Source: Duffyella gerundensis (GTDB taxonomy: Bacteria > Pseudomonadota > Gammaproteobacteria > Enterobacterales > Enterobacteriaceae). From it: DNA of 64,000 nt. A program made the position numbers and the translations under genes. The notes beneath the pieces are model-generated. The model saw only the letters and a list, made by a program, of their open reading frames with translations. It ran no database searches and was not told where the DNA came from. The stretch spans positions 758,616-822,615 of the forward strand of contig NZ_LN907827.1 of NCBI RefSeq assembly GCF_001517405.1. Reading direction: 5' to 3'. Positions within the stretch are counted from its first letter, which is position 1. Each line of letters opens with the position of its first letter. This document shows, one piece after another, positions 1 to 10,598 of the stretch.

Positions 1-1861
1 GGGCGAACACGTAACGCTGGATGCCGGTACCGGTGCGGTACATACCGCGCCAGGCCACGGCCCGGATGACTATGTGATCGGCCAGAAATATGGCATTGAA
101 GCCGCTAACCCGGTTGGCCCGGATGGCGCATTCCTGCCGGGCACCTGGCCTGGTCTGGATGGCGTTAACGTCTTTAAGGCCAACGACATGATCGTTGAGC
201 TGCTGCGTGAGAAAGGCGCACTGCTGCACGTTGAAAAACTCCATCACAGCTATCCACACTGCTGGCGCCACAAAACGCCAATCATCTTCCGTGCCACGCC
301 GCAGTGGTTTATCAGCATGGATCAGAAAGGCCTGCGCGCGCAGTCGCTGAAAGAGATCGGTGCGGTGCAGTGGATTCCAGACTGGGGACAGGCGCGCATT
401 GAGTCGATGGTCGCCAACCGTCCGGACTGGTGTATCTCGCGTCAGCGTACATGGGGCGTGCCGATGGCGCTGTTTGTGCACAAACAGACCGAGCAGCTGC
501 ACCCGGACACGCTTGAGCTGATGGAGAAAGTGGCTCAACGCGTTGAGCAGGATGGCATTCAGGCCTGGTGGGATCTCGATGCCCGCGAGCTGATGGGCGA
601 TGATGCCGATCACTACGATAAAGTGCCGGATACGCTGGACGTCTGGTTTGATTCCGGCTCCACCAGCTATTCCGTGGTCGATGCCCGTCCTGAGTTTGGC
701 GGTCACACGCCGGATATGTACCTGGAAGGCTCCGATCAGCATCGCGGCTGGTTTATGTCATCGCTGATGATCTCAACCGCCATGAAAGGCAAAGCGCCGT
801 ATCGCCAGGTATTGACGCATGGCTTCACCGTGGATGGACAGGGGCGCAAAATGTCCAAGTCCATCGGCAACACCGTGAGCCCGCAGGATGTGATGAACAA
901 GCTGGGCGGCGATATTCTGCGTCTGTGGGTCGCCTCAACCGATTATTCGGGCGAAATGGCGGTCTCTGATGAAATCCTGAAGCGTGCGGCGGACTCTTAT
1001 CGTCGTATTCGCAACACCGCGCGTTTCCTGCTGGCTAACCTCAACGGGTTTAATCCGGAAACCGATCTGGTGAAGCCAGAAGAGATGGTAGTGGTGGATC
1101 GCTGGGCGGTAGGACGTGCGCAGGCGGCGCAGGCAGATATCATCAACTCGTATGAAAACTACGATTTCCATGAGGTGATTCAGCGTCTGATGCAGTTCTG
1201 CTCCATTGAAATGGGCTCGTTCTATCTTGATGTGATCAAGGACCGTCAGTACACCGCCAAGAGCGATGGTCTGGCGCGTCGCAGCTGTCAAACCGCGCTA
1301 TGGTATATCGCCGAGGCGCTGGTGCGCTGGATGGCACCGGTAATGTCTTTCACCGCCGATGAAATCTGGAATGCTCTGCCGGGCAAACGTGCGAAATACG
1401 TGTTCACTGAAGAGTGGTTCGATGGTCTGTTTGGCATGACCGCCGATGAATCAATGAACGATGCTTATTGGGCGGACCTGCTAAAGGTGCGCGGCGAAGT
1501 GAATAAAATCATTGAGCAGGCGCGCGCAGAAAAACGCATTGGTGGGGCACTGGAAGCCAGCGTAACGCTGTATGCCGATGCCGATCTGGCCGCTAAGCTG
1601 ATGGCGCTCGGCGATGAGCTACGCTTTGTACTGTTGACCTCAGGTGCGCAGGTGGCGGATTACGCGCTGGCCACCGACGAGGCGCAACAAAGTGAACTGC
1701 TGAAAGGGCTGAAAATCGCGCTGCATAAAGCAGAAGGCGAGAAGTGCCCGCGCTGCTGGCATTACGCCACCGACATTGGCCAGAACGCTGACCATCCTGA
1801 TATCTGTGGCCGCTGTGTGACGAACGTCGCTGGCGCCGGTGAAGAGCGTAAATTTGCCTGA
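1..1861 (+). CDS. ileS: Isoleucyl-tRNA synthetase, 5'-truncated by window edge
   Basis: Charges tRNA-Ile with isoleucine in the cytoplasm and edits mischarged valine. The reading frame is open from base 2, so about 619 C-terminal residues are present of roughly 938 in the family; the N-terminal part lies outside the window. Visible parts: the end of the CP1 editing domain with a [16 protein letters not shown] motif at fragment residues 9-24, the class I KMSKS signature at bases 848-862, the anticodon-binding helical region, and a C-terminal zinc site made of two CxxC pairs (CPRC at 1745 and CGRC at 1805). The stop overlaps the lspA start by one base (TGATG), indicating co-transcription and coupled translation. 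Identity is certain; only completeness is limited. Confidence 0.98.
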   Translation, partial: GEHVTLDAGTGAVHTAPGHGPDDYVIGQKYGIEAANPVGPDGAFLPGTWPGLDGVNVFKANDMIVELLREKGALLHVEKLHHSYPHCWRHKTPIIFRATPQWFISMDQKGLRAQSLKEIGAVQWIPDWGQARIESMVANRPDWCISRQRTWGVPMALFVHKQTEQLHPDTLELMEKVAQRVEQDGIQAWWDLDARELMGDDADHYDKVPDTLDVWFDSGSTSYSVVDARPEFGGHTPDMYLEGSDQHRGWFMSSLMISTAMKGKAPYRQVLTHGFTVDGQGRKMSKSIGNTVSPQDVMNKLGGDILRLWVASTDYSGEMAVSDEILKRAADSYRRIRNTARFLLANLNGFNPETDLVKPEEMVVVDRWAVGRAQAAQADIINSYENYDFHEVIQRLMQFCSIEMGSFYLDVIKDRQYTAKSDGLARRSCQTALWYIAEALVRWMAPVMSFTADEIWNALPGKRAKYVFTEEWFDGLFGMTADESMNDAYWADLLKVRGEVNKIIEQARAEKRIGGALEASVTLYADADLAAKLMALGDELRFVLLTSGAQVADYALATDEAQQSELLKGLKIALHKAEGEKCPRCWHYATDIGQNADHPDICGRCVTNVAGAGEERKFA

Positions 1862-2373
1862 TGACCAGACCAATTTTATCGACAGGGCTACGCTGGTTGT
1901 GGCTGGTAGTGGTGCTGATTGCGGTGGATTTTGCCAGTAAGCAGTGGGTGATGAGCAACATGTTGCTGCATCAAACGCTGTCCATCATGCCTTCCCTGAA
2001 TCTGTTCTATGCGCACAACTATGGCGCGGCGTTCAGTTTCCTGGCCGATAAAGGTGGCTGGCAACGCTGGTTTTTTGCCGCCATTGCGATTGCTATCGCC
2101 GTGGCTTTGCTGGTGATGATGTATCGCACGCCAGCCAGCAAAAAACTCAATAACATCGCCTATGCGCTGATCATTGGCGGCGCACTGGGCAACCTGTTTG
2201 ACCGAACCTGGCACGGTTTTGTGGTTGATATGATCGATTTTTATGTCGGCAACTGGCACTTTGCCACGTTTAACATTGCCGACTGCGGCATCTGCGTAGG
2301 CGCCGTGCTGATCGTGCTTGAGGGCTTTTTATCGCCCGCGGGCAAACAGGCGAAGCATAAAGGTAAAGCATGA
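1861..2373 (+). CDS. lspA: Prolipoprotein signal peptidase II
   Basis: Inner-membrane aspartyl protease that removes the signal peptide from diacylglyceryl-modified prolipoproteins. The 170-residue protein has four hydrophobic segments (roughly 12-28, 68-87, 97-113, 137-155). The two catalytic aspartates are recognisable: D114 in NLFDR and D141 in FNIADC. The C-terminus is basic and cytoplasmic. It follows ileS with a one-base overlap and overlaps fkpB in an ATGA, the standard enterobacterial ileS-lspA-fkpB-ispH operon. No anomaly seen. Confidence 0.98.
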   Translation: MTRPILSTGLRWLWLVVVLIAVDFASKQWVMSNMLLHQTLSIMPSLNLFYAHNYGAAFSFLADKGGWQRWFFAAIAIAIAVALLVMMYRTPASKKLNNIAYALIIGGALGNLFDRTWHGFVVDMIDFYVGNWHFATFNIADCGICVGAVLIVLEGFLSPAGKQAKHKGKA

Positions 2374-2840
2374 CAGAGCTTGTGCAGCACGACAGCGCCA
2401 TTCTGGTGCATTTTGTTCTTAAACTGGAAGACGGTTCTACCGCTGAGTCGACGCGCGCCAACGGCAAACCGGCGCTGTTTCGCCTTGGCGACGGCAGCCT
2501 GTCGGCGGGCCTTGAAGCGGAACTTATTGGGCTGAAAGCGGGCGACAAGCACGCGTTCACCCTGACGCCAGAGAATGCATTTGGCATCGCCAGCCCGGAT
2601 ATGATTCAGTACTTCTCCCGCCGCGATTTTGTGCAGGCAGGCGAGCCAGAAATCGGTGCAATTATGTTGTTCACCGGCATGGACGGCAGCGAAATGCCAG
2701 GCGTGATACGAGAAATTTCCGGCGATTCGATCACCGTGGATTTTAACCATCCTTTAGCCGGGCAAAGTATCCATTTTGATATCGATGTGCTGGAGATAGA
2801 TCCGGTACTGGAGACGAATCATGCAAATCCTGTTGGCTAA
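2370..2840 (+). CDS. fkpB: FKBP-type peptidyl-prolyl isomerase (SlpA)
   Basis: Small cytosolic FKBP/SlyD-like proline isomerase with chaperone activity. The 156-residue product has the usual two-part FKBP core ([11 protein letters not shown] near the start, [13 protein letters not shown] around 35) interrupted by the insert-in-flap domain, with the conserved [13 protein letters not shown] region near 95. It is about seven residues longer than E. coli FkpB because the reading frame runs 20 bases into ispH before stopping. The start overlaps the lspA stop (ATGA). The protein is non-essential in E. coli; its exact substrate is not apparent from sequence. Confidence 0.95.
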   Translation: MTELVQHDSAILVHFVLKLEDGSTAESTRANGKPALFRLGDGSLSAGLEAELIGLKAGDKHAFTLTPENAFGIASPDMIQYFSRRDFVQAGEPEIGAIMLFTGMDGSEMPGVIREISGDSITVDFNHPLAGQSIHFDIDVLEIDPVLETNHANPVG

Positions 2841-3771
2841 CCCACGCGGATTTTGTGCTGGCGTAGATCGTGCCATCAGCATCGTTGAGCGGGCGCTGGA
2901 AATGTACGGCGCGCCAATCTATGTGCGTCACGAAGTGGTGCATAACCGTTATGTGGTGAATAGCCTGCGTGAGCGCGGCGCCATCTTTATTGAAGAGATC
3001 AGCGAAGTACCGGACGGTGCAATTCTGATTTTTTCTGCTCACGGCGTCTCTCAGGCGGTACGTGCGGAAGCGAAAGCGCGTGCGCTGACCATGTTGTTCG
3101 ATGCGACTTGTCCACTGGTGACCAAAGTGCATATGGAAGTGGCGCGAGCCAGCCGCAAAGGCACCGAAGCGATTCTGATCGGCCATGCAGGCCATCCGGA
3201 AGTGCAGGGCACCATGGGACAGTACAGCAATGACAACGGCGGGATGTATCTGGTGGAAGCGCCGGAAGATGTCTTTAAGCTGCAGGTAAAAGATGAGAAC
3301 AACCTGTGCTTTATGACGCAAACCACGCTCTCTGTGGATGACACCTCCGATATCATCGATGCGTTGCGTGAGCGCTTTCCAAAAATTGTTGGCCCGCGTA
3401 AAGATGATATTTGTTATGCCACCACCAACCGTCAGGAAGCGGTGCGTTCGTTGGCCGAAGAGGCCGAGGTGGTGCTGGTGGTAGGATCGAAAAATTCCTC
3501 CAACTCGAATCGCCTTGCCGAACTGGCACAGCGTGCGGGCAAACTGGCACGCCTGATCGATTCTGCCGATGACATTCAGGAAGCCTGGCTGAAAGATGTC
3601 ACCTGCGTTGGCGTGACGGCCGGTGCGTCAGCACCTGATATTCTGGTGCAGCAGGTGATTCAGCGTTTACGCGAACTGGGCGGCGTCGACGTTACCGAGC
3701 TGAGCGGTCGCGAAGAGAACATCGTGTTTGAAGTGCCTAAAGAGCTGCGGGTGGATGTCCGCCAGCTCTGA
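2821..3771 (+). CDS. ispH: 4-hydroxy-3-methylbut-2-enyl diphosphate reductase
   Basis: Last step of the MEP isoprenoid pathway: reduces HMBPP to IPP and DMAPP with an iron-sulfur cluster, in the cytoplasm. The 316-residue protein has the three cluster-ligand cysteines in expected contexts: C12 ([12 protein letters not shown]), C97 (DATCPLV) and about C198 ([11 protein letters not shown]). The EVVHNRYVV and TTLSVDDT motifs are also present. One residue is inserted before C97 relative to E. coli. The start lies inside the 3' end of fkpB, so translation is probably coupled. A strong intrinsic terminator follows, closing the ileS operon. Confidence 0.98.
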   Translation: MQILLANPRGFCAGVDRAISIVERALEMYGAPIYVRHEVVHNRYVVNSLRERGAIFIEEISEVPDGAILIFSAHGVSQAVRAEAKARALTMLFDATCPLVTKVHMEVARASRKGTEAILIGHAGHPEVQGTMGQYSNDNGGMYLVEAPEDVFKLQVKDENNLCFMTQTTLSVDDTSDIIDALRERFPKIVGPRKDDICYATTNRQEAVRSLAEEAEVVLVVGSKNSSNSNRLAELAQRAGKLARLIDSADDIQEAWLKDVTCVGVTAGASAPDILVQQVIQRLRELGGVDVTELSGREENIVFEVPKELRVDVRQL

Positions 3772-3788
3772 CGTTGAAGATCTCACCT

Positions 3789-3817
3789 AAAATGGCGCAC
3801 AGGATGCGCCATTTTTT
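3789..3817 (+). terminator. Intrinsic terminator after ispH
   Basis: A perfect 9-bp stem (AATGGCGCA / TGCGCCATT) with a 5-nt loop is followed by a T run and preceded by an A run. It starts 17 bases after the ispH stop. The flanking A/T tracts could let it work in both directions. Confidence 0.85.
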
Positions 3818-4027
3818 ATGCCTGCTGCCCGCGCACGTTGTTCCCTTCGCTGAACCGCTTTCTGCACATTAGCGCCACTGGCCAGGCGTGCCGCAACATA
3901 ATTTGTTTTACTGATAATGGTGTGCCGCTGGCATAAAATTCTTATTATCGATGTTTGTTGTGGCGCAGCTGTGAACAGCTGGTTAACCTGTTCAGGCTTT
4001 ACATGCATAAAAATTTATCAGGAATGA

Positions 4028-4849
<822 letters not shown>

Positions 4850-4899
4850 TGTGTGGTGAGCCATGTGATGTGGTTATTTCGATCGTAACTTTTTGATTG

Positions 4900-4931
4900 A
4901 AAGGGCAATATGTTATTGCCCTTTATTTTTA
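4900..4931 (+). terminator. Intrinsic terminator after dapB
   Basis: A perfect 11-bp stem (AAAGGGCAATA / TATTGCCCTTT) with a 3-nt loop is followed by ATTTTTA. It lies about 50 bases past the dapB stop. Confidence 0.85.
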
Positions 4932-5078
4932 TCTTTAAAACAGGGGTTACGATATTAATTTGTCGTTTAGCTGTTATTAATTACAGTTTATCTCTGTTAT
5001 CGAAGGCGAAAAAGCCTGTTTTTGACCAATTGGTCCACTTTTAATGCTCTTGCAGCCCTGTTTAATGGCAAGTGTGCT

Positions 5079-5094
5079 CCGCAACCGTTTATCC
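5079..5094. promoter_or_regulatory. Putative PurR operator upstream of carA
   Basis: The stretch CCGCAACCGTTTATCC keeps the GCAA-N-CG-N-TT core of the PurR consensus but misses the outer positions. In E. coli PurR represses the upstream carAB promoter, so the location about 100 bases before the promoter -35 is consistent. Assigned by motif only. Confidence 0.5.
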
Positions 5095-5178
5095 CGCGCC
5101 GTTATCTCTCTATTTTACAGTTAATTCCTGGTTATTCAGCTGAAGACGTCAAAACAAGGTAAAAAAGTCGTTTCAGGC

Positions 5179-5207
5179 TGGACATCTGACAGCACGATCA
5201 TTAGAAT
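5179..5207 (+). promoter_or_regulatory. Putative carAB promoter P1
   Basis: TGGACA, a 17-bp spacer, then TAGAAT. In E. coli carAB has two tandem promoters roughly 70 bp apart, with P1 answering to pyrimidines and purines. The spacing to the second candidate here fits that arrangement. Confidence 0.55.
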
Positions 5208-5250
5208 GCGCGCAATTTGCCAAAATTCGAACAGTTAGTCGGTTTTAGCA

Positions 5251-5280
5251 TTGATTCGTGCCCATGTTATGAATTAATAT
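5251..5280 (+). promoter_or_regulatory. Putative carAB promoter P2
   Basis: TTGATT, an 18-bp spacer, then TAATAT. The -10 lies inside the first ARG box, which is how arginine repression of the downstream carAB promoter works in E. coli. Confidence 0.55.
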
Positions 5281-5306
5281 GCATATATAATGACTGTTTA
5301 TTCCCT
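5268..5306. promoter_or_regulatory. Tandem ARG boxes (ArgR operator) of carAB
   Basis: Two 18-bp ARG-box-like sequences are separated by 3 bp, the canonical ArgR hexamer spacing. Box 1 core is TGAATTAATATGCA (5270) and box 2 core is TGACTGTTTATTCC (5291); the consensus is TGAAT-N4-ATTCA. They cover the P2 -10 and transcription start. Strongly expected at this locus. Confidence 0.75.
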
Positions 5307-5316
5307 GGAGGATGTT

Positions 5317-6480
5317 TTGATTAAGTCAGCACTTTTGGTTCTGGAAGACGGAACCCAATTCCACGGTCGGGCCATCGGGGCAACGGGGTCGGCAGTGGGG
5401 GAAGTTGTTTTCAACACTTCAATGACCGGTTATCAAGAAATCCTTACTGATCCTTCCTATTCCCGCCAAATCGTCACTCTCACTTATCCCCATATCGGTA
5501 ATGTCGGCACCAATGCCGCCGACGAAGAATCCACTCAGGTACATGCGCAAGGTTTGGTGATTCGTGACCTGCCGCTGATGGCCAGCAATTACCGTAGTGA
5601 AGAAGGGCTATCTGAGTATCTGTGCCGCCTTAACATTGTCGGCATTGCTGATATCGACACGCGCAAGCTGACACGTCTGCTACGTGAAAAAGGCGCACAG
5701 AACGGCTGCATTATTGCGGGCGACAATCCGGATGCAGCGTTGGCGCTGCAAAAGGCGCAGGCGTTTCCTGGCCTGAAGGGGATGGATCTGGCGAAAGAAG
5801 TCACTATTAAAGAAGCGTACCGCTGGACCCAGGGCAGCTGGACGCTGGAAGGCGATCTGCCCGAGCAAAAGGCCGATGCCGACCTGCCTTATCACGTGGT
5901 GGCGTATGACTACGGCGTCAAGCGCAACATCCTGCGTATGCTGGTAGATCGCGGCTGCCGTTTAACGGTAGTGCCTGCACAGACCTCAGCAGCAGAGGTG
6001 CTGAAACTCAATCCGGACGGCATTTTCCTTTCCAACGGCCCTGGCGATCCAGAGCCGTGTGATTACGCCATTGAGGCTATTAAAGCGTTCCTGGAAACGG
6101 ACGTTCCGGTGTTTGGTATCTGCCTTGGACATCAGCTGCTGGCTCTGGCCAGCGGCGCCACCACCATCAAAATGAAGCTTGGCCATCATGGCGGCAACCA
6201 TCCGGTAAAAGATCACGATAACAATACCGTGATGATCACCGCACAGAACCACGGCTTTGCGGTAAATGAGCAGACGCTGCCTGCAAACCTGCGTATCACG
6301 CACACGTCGCTGTTTGACCACACGGTGCAGGGCATTCACCGCACCGACAAACCTGCCTTTAGCTTCCAGGGACACCCTGAAGCGAGCCCAGGGCCGGGCG
6401 ATGCCGCGCCGCTGTTTGACCACTTTATTGAATTGATTGAAGCCTACCGTTCTAAAGCGACGTTATCAGGAGCTAAATAA
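5317..6480 (+). CDS. carA: Carbamoyl-phosphate synthase small subunit
   Basis: Glutamine amidotransferase subunit that hydrolyses glutamine and channels ammonia to CarB for carbamoyl phosphate, feeding arginine and pyrimidine synthesis. The start is placed at the TTG at 5317, five bases after a strong GGAGG. UUG is the established start of E. coli carA, and this choice puts the catalytic cysteine (GICLGHQLL) at residue 269 as in E. coli. An in-frame ATG at 5290 lies inside the ARG operator and is unlikely to be used. The 387-residue protein has the N-terminal CarA domain and a C-terminal class I GATase domain with [11 protein letters not shown]. The stop overlaps the carB start by one base. 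Confidence 0.96.
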   Translation: MIKSALLVLEDGTQFHGRAIGATGSAVGEVVFNTSMTGYQEILTDPSYSRQIVTLTYPHIGNVGTNAADEESTQVHAQGLVIRDLPLMASNYRSEEGLSEYLCRLNIVGIADIDTRKLTRLLREKGAQNGCIIAGDNPDAALALQKAQAFPGLKGMDLAKEVTIKEAYRWTQGSWTLEGDLPEQKADADLPYHVVAYDYGVKRNILRMLVDRGCRLTVVPAQTSAAEVLKLNPDGIFLSNGPGDPEPCDYAIEAIKAFLETDVPVFGICLGHQLLALASGATTIKMKLGHHGGNHPVKDHDNNTVMITAQNHGFAVNEQTLPANLRITHTSLFDHTVQGIHRTDKPAFSFQGHPEASPGPGDAAPLFDHFIELIEAYRSKATLSGAK

Positions 6481-9400
6481 TGCCAAAACGCACAGACATA
6501 AAATCGATCCTGATTCTTGGCGCTGGCCCAATCGTTATTGGTCAGGCATGTGAATTTGACTACTCGGGCGCGCAGGCGTGTAAAGCGCTGCGGGAAGAGG
6601 GGTATCGCGTTATTTTGGTGAACTCAAATCCGGCCACCATCATGACCGATCCGGAAATGGCGGATGCCACCTATATTGAGCCGATTCACTGGGAAGTCGT
6701 TCGCAAGATTATTGAAAAAGAGCGCCCGGATGCGGTGCTGCCAACCATGGGCGGCCAGACGGCGCTGAACTGTGCGCTGGAACTGGAACGTCAGGGCGTG
6801 CTGGAGGAGTTTGGCGTCACCATGATCGGCGCCACCGCCGATGCGATTGATAAAGCAGAAGATCGCCAGCGCTTTGATAAGGCGATGAAGAGCATTGGCC
6901 TCGACACCGCTCGCTCCGGTATCGCACACAACATGGATGAAGCGCTGAAAGTGGCTGAAGATGTCGGCTTTCCCTGCATCATCCGTCCTTCGTTTACCAT
7001 GGGCGGCACCGGCGGCGGTATTGCTTACAATCGCGAAGAGTTTGAAGAGATCTGTGAACGCGGTCTGGATCTCTCGCCAACCAATGAGCTGCTGATTGAT
7101 GAGTCGCTGATTGGCTGGAAAGAGTATGAAATGGAAGTGGTGCGCGACAAAAATGATAACTGCATCATTGTCTGCTCCATCGAAAACTTCGACGCCATGG
7201 GCATTCATACCGGTGACTCGATTACCGTGGCACCGGCGCAGACGCTGACCGACAAAGAATATCAAATCATGCGTAACGCCTCGATGGCGGTACTGCGTGA
7301 AATCGGCGTAGAGACCGGCGGCTCGAATGTGCAGTTCTCGGTCAATCCGGAAAATGGCCGTTTGATCATCATCGAGATGAACCCGCGCGTATCGCGCTCT
7401 TCCGCGCTGGCGTCCAAAGCCACCGGCTTCCCGATTGCCAAAGTTGCCGCCAAGCTGGCGGTAGGCTATACGCTGGATGAGCTGATGAACGATATCACCG
7501 GCGGCCGTACGCCCGCCTCGTTCGAGCCTTCTATCGACTACGTGGTCACGAAAATTCCACGTTTTAACTTTGAAAAATTTGCCGGTGCCAACGATCGCCT
7601 GACCACGCAGATGAAGTCGGTGGGTGAAGTGATGGCCATCGGTCGCACGTTTCAGGAGTCGATGCAGAAAGCGCTGCGCGGCCTGGAAGTCGGTGCACAC
7701 GGCTTCGATCCGGTGGTCAACCTTGCCGATCCGGAAGCGATGACGCGCATTCGCCGTGAACTGAAAGATGCTGGCGCCGAGCGTATCTGGTACGTTGGCG
7801 ACGCGTTCCGTGCAGGAATGTCGTTAGATGCCATCTTTAACCTGACCAACATCGACCGCTGGTTCCTGGTGCAGATTGAAGAGCTGATTCAGCTGGAAGC
7901 TCAGGTGGCACAGCAGGGCGTAAACGGCCTGACCGCCGATTTCCTGCGGGCGCTGAAGCGCAAGGGCTTTGCAGACGTTCGTCTGGCGAAACTGGCAGGC
8001 GTTTCAGAGTTCGAAATCCGCAAGCTGCGTGAGAAATATGCGCTGCACCCGGTCTACAAACGTGTTGATACCTGTGCCGCCGAGTTCTCTACCGACACCG
8101 CCTACATGTACTCAACCTATGAAGAAGAGTGCGAAGCCAATCCGAATCAGGATCGTGAAAAAATCATGGTGCTGGGCGGCGGTCCTAACCGTATCGGCCA
8201 GGGCATTGAGTTTGACTACTGCTGCGTACACGCCTCGCTGGCGCTGCGTGAAGATGGCTATGAAACCATCATGGTCAACTGTAATCCAGAGACCGTCTCC
8301 ACCGATTACGACACCTCAGATCGTCTCTATTTCGAGCCGGTGACGCTGGAAGATGTGCTGGAAATTGCCCGCATCGAAAAGCCGAAAGGTGTGATTGTTC
8401 AGTATGGCGGTCAGACGCCGCTGAAGCTGGCGCGCGCGCTGGAAGCCGCAGGCGTACCGATTATCGGTACCAGCCCGGATGCTATTGACCGTGCGGAAGA
8501 TCGTGAGCGCTTCCAGCAGGCGGTGGATCGCCTGCAGCTGAAGCAGCCTGCAAACGCCACGGTTACCGCGCTGGAACATGCGGTAGAGAAGGCAGCAGAA
8601 ATCGGTTATCCGCTGGTGGTACGTCCTTCCTATGTTCTGGGCGGCCGCGCGATGGAAATCGTTTATGACGAAGTCGACCTGAAGCGTTATTTCCAGACGG
8701 CGGTATCGGTGTCCAACGATGCGCCAGTGCTGCTCGACCGTTTCCTCGATGATGCGGTTGAAGTGGATGTTGATGCTATCTGCGATGGCGAGCGCGTGCT
8801 GATTGGCGGCATCATGGAACACATTGAGCAGGCGGGCGTGCACTCCGGTGACTCTGCCTGTTCGCTGCCCGCTTACACTCTGAATAAAGAGATTCAGGAC
8901 GTAATGCGTCAGCAGGTGGAAAAACTGGCCTTCGAATTAGGTGTCCGTGGCCTGATGAACGTGCAGTTTGCCGTCAAAGATAATGAGGTTTACCTGATTG
9001 AGGTCAACCCGCGTGCCGCGCGTACCGTGCCTTTCGTATCGAAAGCGACCGGCGTGCCGCTGGCTAAAGTCGCCGCGCGCGTGATGGCCGGCAAAACGCT
9101 GGCCGAGCAGGGCGTAACCGAAGAGGTGATCCCACCTTATTACTCGGTAAAAGAAGTGGTGCTGCCGTTCAACAAATTCCCTGGCGTCGACCCGATTCTT
9201 GGCCCGGAAATGCGTTCAACCGGTGAAGTAATGGGCGTTGGCCGTACCTTTGCGGAAGCCTTTGCCAAAGCGATGCTCGGTGCACAGTCCACCATGAAAA
9301 AATCGGGCCGCGCGCTGCTGTCGGTGCGCGAAGGTGACAAGAAGCGCATTGTCGATCTGGCCATCAAGCTGCAGAAGTTTGGCTTTGAGCTGGATGCCAC

Positions 9401-9704
9401 GCATGGCACCGCAGTGGTGCTGGGCGAAGCCGGAATTAATCCACGCCTGGTAAATAAAGTGCATGAAGGCCGACCGCATATTCAGGATCGCCTGAAGAAT
9501 GGTGAATATGCCTATATTGTCAACACCACCGAAGGGCGTCAGGCGATTGAAGACTCGAAGGTCATTCGTCGCAGCGCGTTGCAGTACAAGGTGCATTATG
9601 ACACCACGCTGAATGGCAGCTTCGCCACCACCATGGCGCTAAACGCTGACCCAACGGAAAAAGTGACCTCGGTGCAAGAGATGCATGCCATGATCAAAGG
9701 CTGA
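6480..9704 (+). CDS. carB: Carbamoyl-phosphate synthase large subunit
   Basis: Makes carbamoyl phosphate from bicarbonate, ammonia and two ATP, in complex with CarA. The 1074-residue protein (E. coli 1073) shows the internal duplication. Each half has an ATP-grasp carboxylate/carbamate phosphorylation domain, seen as [15 protein letters not shown] near 57 and the matching [15 protein letters not shown] near 605. Both EMNPR and EVNPR metal-site motifs are present. An oligomerisation domain lies between the halves, and the C-terminal MGS-like regulatory domain (from about 935) binds UMP and ornithine in E. coli. It ends just before a strong terminator. Confidence 0.98.
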   Translation: MPKRTDIKSILILGAGPIVIGQACEFDYSGAQACKALREEGYRVILVNSNPATIMTDPEMADATYIEPIHWEVVRKIIEKERPDAVLPTMGGQTALNCALELERQGVLEEFGVTMIGATADAIDKAEDRQRFDKAMKSIGLDTARSGIAHNMDEALKVAEDVGFPCIIRPSFTMGGTGGGIAYNREEFEEICERGLDLSPTNELLIDESLIGWKEYEMEVVRDKNDNCIIVCSIENFDAMGIHTGDSITVAPAQTLTDKEYQIMRNASMAVLREIGVETGGSNVQFSVNPENGRLIIIEMNPRVSRSSALASKATGFPIAKVAAKLAVGYTLDELMNDITGGRTPASFEPSIDYVVTKIPRFNFEKFAGANDRLTTQMKSVGEVMAIGRTFQESMQKALRGLEVGAHGFDPVVNLADPEAMTRIRRELKDAGAERIWYVGDAFRAGMSLDAIFNLTNIDRWFLVQIEELIQLEAQVAQQGVNGLTADFLRALKRKGFADVRLAKLAGVSEFEIRKLREKYALHPVYKRVDTCAAEFSTDTAYMYSTYEEECEANPNQDREKIMVLGGGPNRIGQGIEFDYCCVHASLALREDGYETIMVNCNPETVSTDYDTSDRLYFEPVTLEDVLEIARIEKPKGVIVQYGGQTPLKLARALEAAGVPIIGTSPDAIDRAEDRERFQQAVDRLQLKQPANATVTALEHAVEKAAEIGYPLVVRPSYVLGGRAMEIVYDEVDLKRYFQTAVSVSNDAPVLLDRFLDDAVEVDVDAICDGERVLIGGIMEHIEQAGVHSGDSACSLPAYTLNKEIQDVMRQQVEKLAFELGVRGLMNVQFAVKDNEVYLIEVNPRAARTVPFVSKATGVPLAKVAARVMAGKTLAEQGVTEEVIPPYYSVKEVVLPFNKFPGVDPILGPEMRSTGEVMGVGRTFAEAFAKAMLGAQSTMKKSGRALLSVREGDKKRIVDLAIKLQKFGFELDATHGTAVVLGEAGINPRLVNKVHEGRPHIQDRLKNGEYAYIVNTTEGRQAIEDSKVIRRSALQYKVHYDTTLNGSFATTMALNADPTEKVTSVQEMHAMIKG

Positions 9705-9723
9705 TGGCTGAAACGCTATCAAG

Positions 9724-9746
9724 CGGCTCCTTCGGGAGCCGTTTTT
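9724..9746 (+). terminator. Intrinsic terminator after carB
   Basis: A 7-bp GC-rich stem (CGGCTCC / GGAGCCG) is capped by a stable TTCG tetraloop and followed by five Ts. It begins 19 bases after the carB stop. Confidence 0.9.
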
Positions 9747-9953
9747 GTTTCTGCTTTTTATTGCGGCGTGCTTTATCGGTTCAGCGCGCAGCGATAATAC
9801 AGAATGACCGGATCAGGCTGCCGGGATCTGTTGTGCTTTGCTTTATCAGCAGGCCACGCGCGCATCGACTCTCGGCTTTGCTGGTGAAAAACGCTGCGCA
9901 ATAAGAAATCGCTGGTAGCAACAGGGCTTTATACGAATTGCGCTTTATGCCTA

Positions 9954-9982
9954 TCGACGAAAGTTTCACCCTTACGTATGAT
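9954..9982 (+). promoter_or_regulatory. Putative folA promoter
   Basis: TCGACG, a 17-bp spacer, then TATGAT, placing the transcript start about 25 bases before the folA ATG. The -10 is good and the -35 weak. The interval from carB to this point holds only the carB terminator; the E. coli cai, fix and kef genes are absent. Confidence 0.45.
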
Positions 9983-10012
9983 GGCGCCAATTTTTCCACT
10001 GAGTCTTTTAAC

Positions 10013-10495
10013 ATGATTAGTTTAATCGCCGCATTGGCCGCCGACCGTGTGATTGGTATGGAAAACGCCATGCCGTGGAACCTGCCCGCTGATTTAGCCT
10101 GGTTCAAACGCAATACGCTGAACAAACCGGTGATCATGGGACGCCTGACCTGGGAATCCATTGGTCGCCCGCTGCCGGGCCGCCTGAATATCGTGGTGAG
10201 CAGCCAGCCCGGTCACGCTGAAGGCGTCACCTGGGTCAGCTCGCTGGACGAGGCGATCGCCGCCGCTGGCGAGGCTGAAGAGATCATGATCATTGGCGGC
10301 GGACGCATTTATGAGCAGATGCTGCCGAAAGCCGATCGTCTTTATCTGACCCATATTGATGCGGAAATTGTCGGTGATACGCAATTCCCGGATTATGAGC
10401 CGGATGAATGGCACTCCACCTTCAGTGAATTTCATGATGCGGATGCGCAGAATTCTCACAGCTACTGTTTTGAGATCCTCGAGCGCCGTCGTTAA
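10013..10495 (+). CDS. folA: Dihydrofolate reductase
   Basis: NADPH-dependent reduction of dihydrofolate to tetrahydrofolate; the trimethoprim target. The start at the ATG of [15 protein letters not shown] gives 160 residues (E. coli 159) and is preferred over an in-frame ATG at 9938, whose extra 25 residues have no counterpart in the family. D27 (proton donor), W22, F31 and the GRPLPGR NADPH loop are present. Residue 45, next to R44 in the 2'-phosphate-binding pocket, is Leu where E. coli has His (GRLTWESIG). The upstream ribosome binding site is weak. Downstream, phoX begins after about 100 bases with its own apparent promoter. Confidence 0.97.
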   Translation: MISLIAALAADRVIGMENAMPWNLPADLAWFKRNTLNKPVIMGRLTWESIGRPLPGRLNIVVSSQPGHAEGVTWVSSLDEAIAAAGEAEEIMIIGGGRIYEQMLPKADRLYLTHIDAEIVGDTQFPDYEPDEWHSTFSEFHDADAQNSHSYCFEILERRR

Positions 10496-10524
10496 TTTTC
10501 ACATTTTGTAGTATCTCTACATGC

Positions 10525-10558
10525 TTTTAACATTTCTGTCATAATCCGCCGTTAGCAT
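10525..10558 (+). promoter_or_regulatory. Pho box and -10 element upstream of phoX
   Basis: Two 7-bp half-sites, TTTTAAC and CTGTCAT, lie 11 bp apart as direct repeats. They resemble the E. coli phoB Pho box, whose weaker half is also TTTTC-like. Ten bases past the second half is TAGCAT, a plausible -10, which is the geometry of PhoB-activated promoters where the Pho box replaces the -35. Predicted: induction by phosphate starvation. Confidence 0.65.
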
Positions 10559-10595
10559 TGCTTCCATTCAGCACTCCCCAATCAGGAAGCAATGC
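10555..10595 (+). repeat. Inverted repeat covering the phoX ribosome binding site
   Basis: Perfect 11-bp arms (GCATTGCTTCC / GGAAGCAATGC) are separated by 19 bases. The right arm contains most of the AGGAAG ribosome binding site and ends three bases before the phoX ATG. The left arm overlaps the putative -10, so it could be a DNA operator, or, for a transcript starting upstream, a hairpin that hides the ribosome binding site. Confidence 0.7.
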
Positions 10596-10598
10596 ACG

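Noticed and set aside
3787..4008. 73-codon minus-strand frame between ispH and dapB
   Set aside because: It includes the ispH terminator, has no recognisable domain or good ribosome binding site, and sits where rihC is in E. coli without resembling it.
9704..9904. 66-codon plus-strand frame beginning at the carB stop
   Set aside because: It reads straight through the carB terminator hairpin and shows no protein character.
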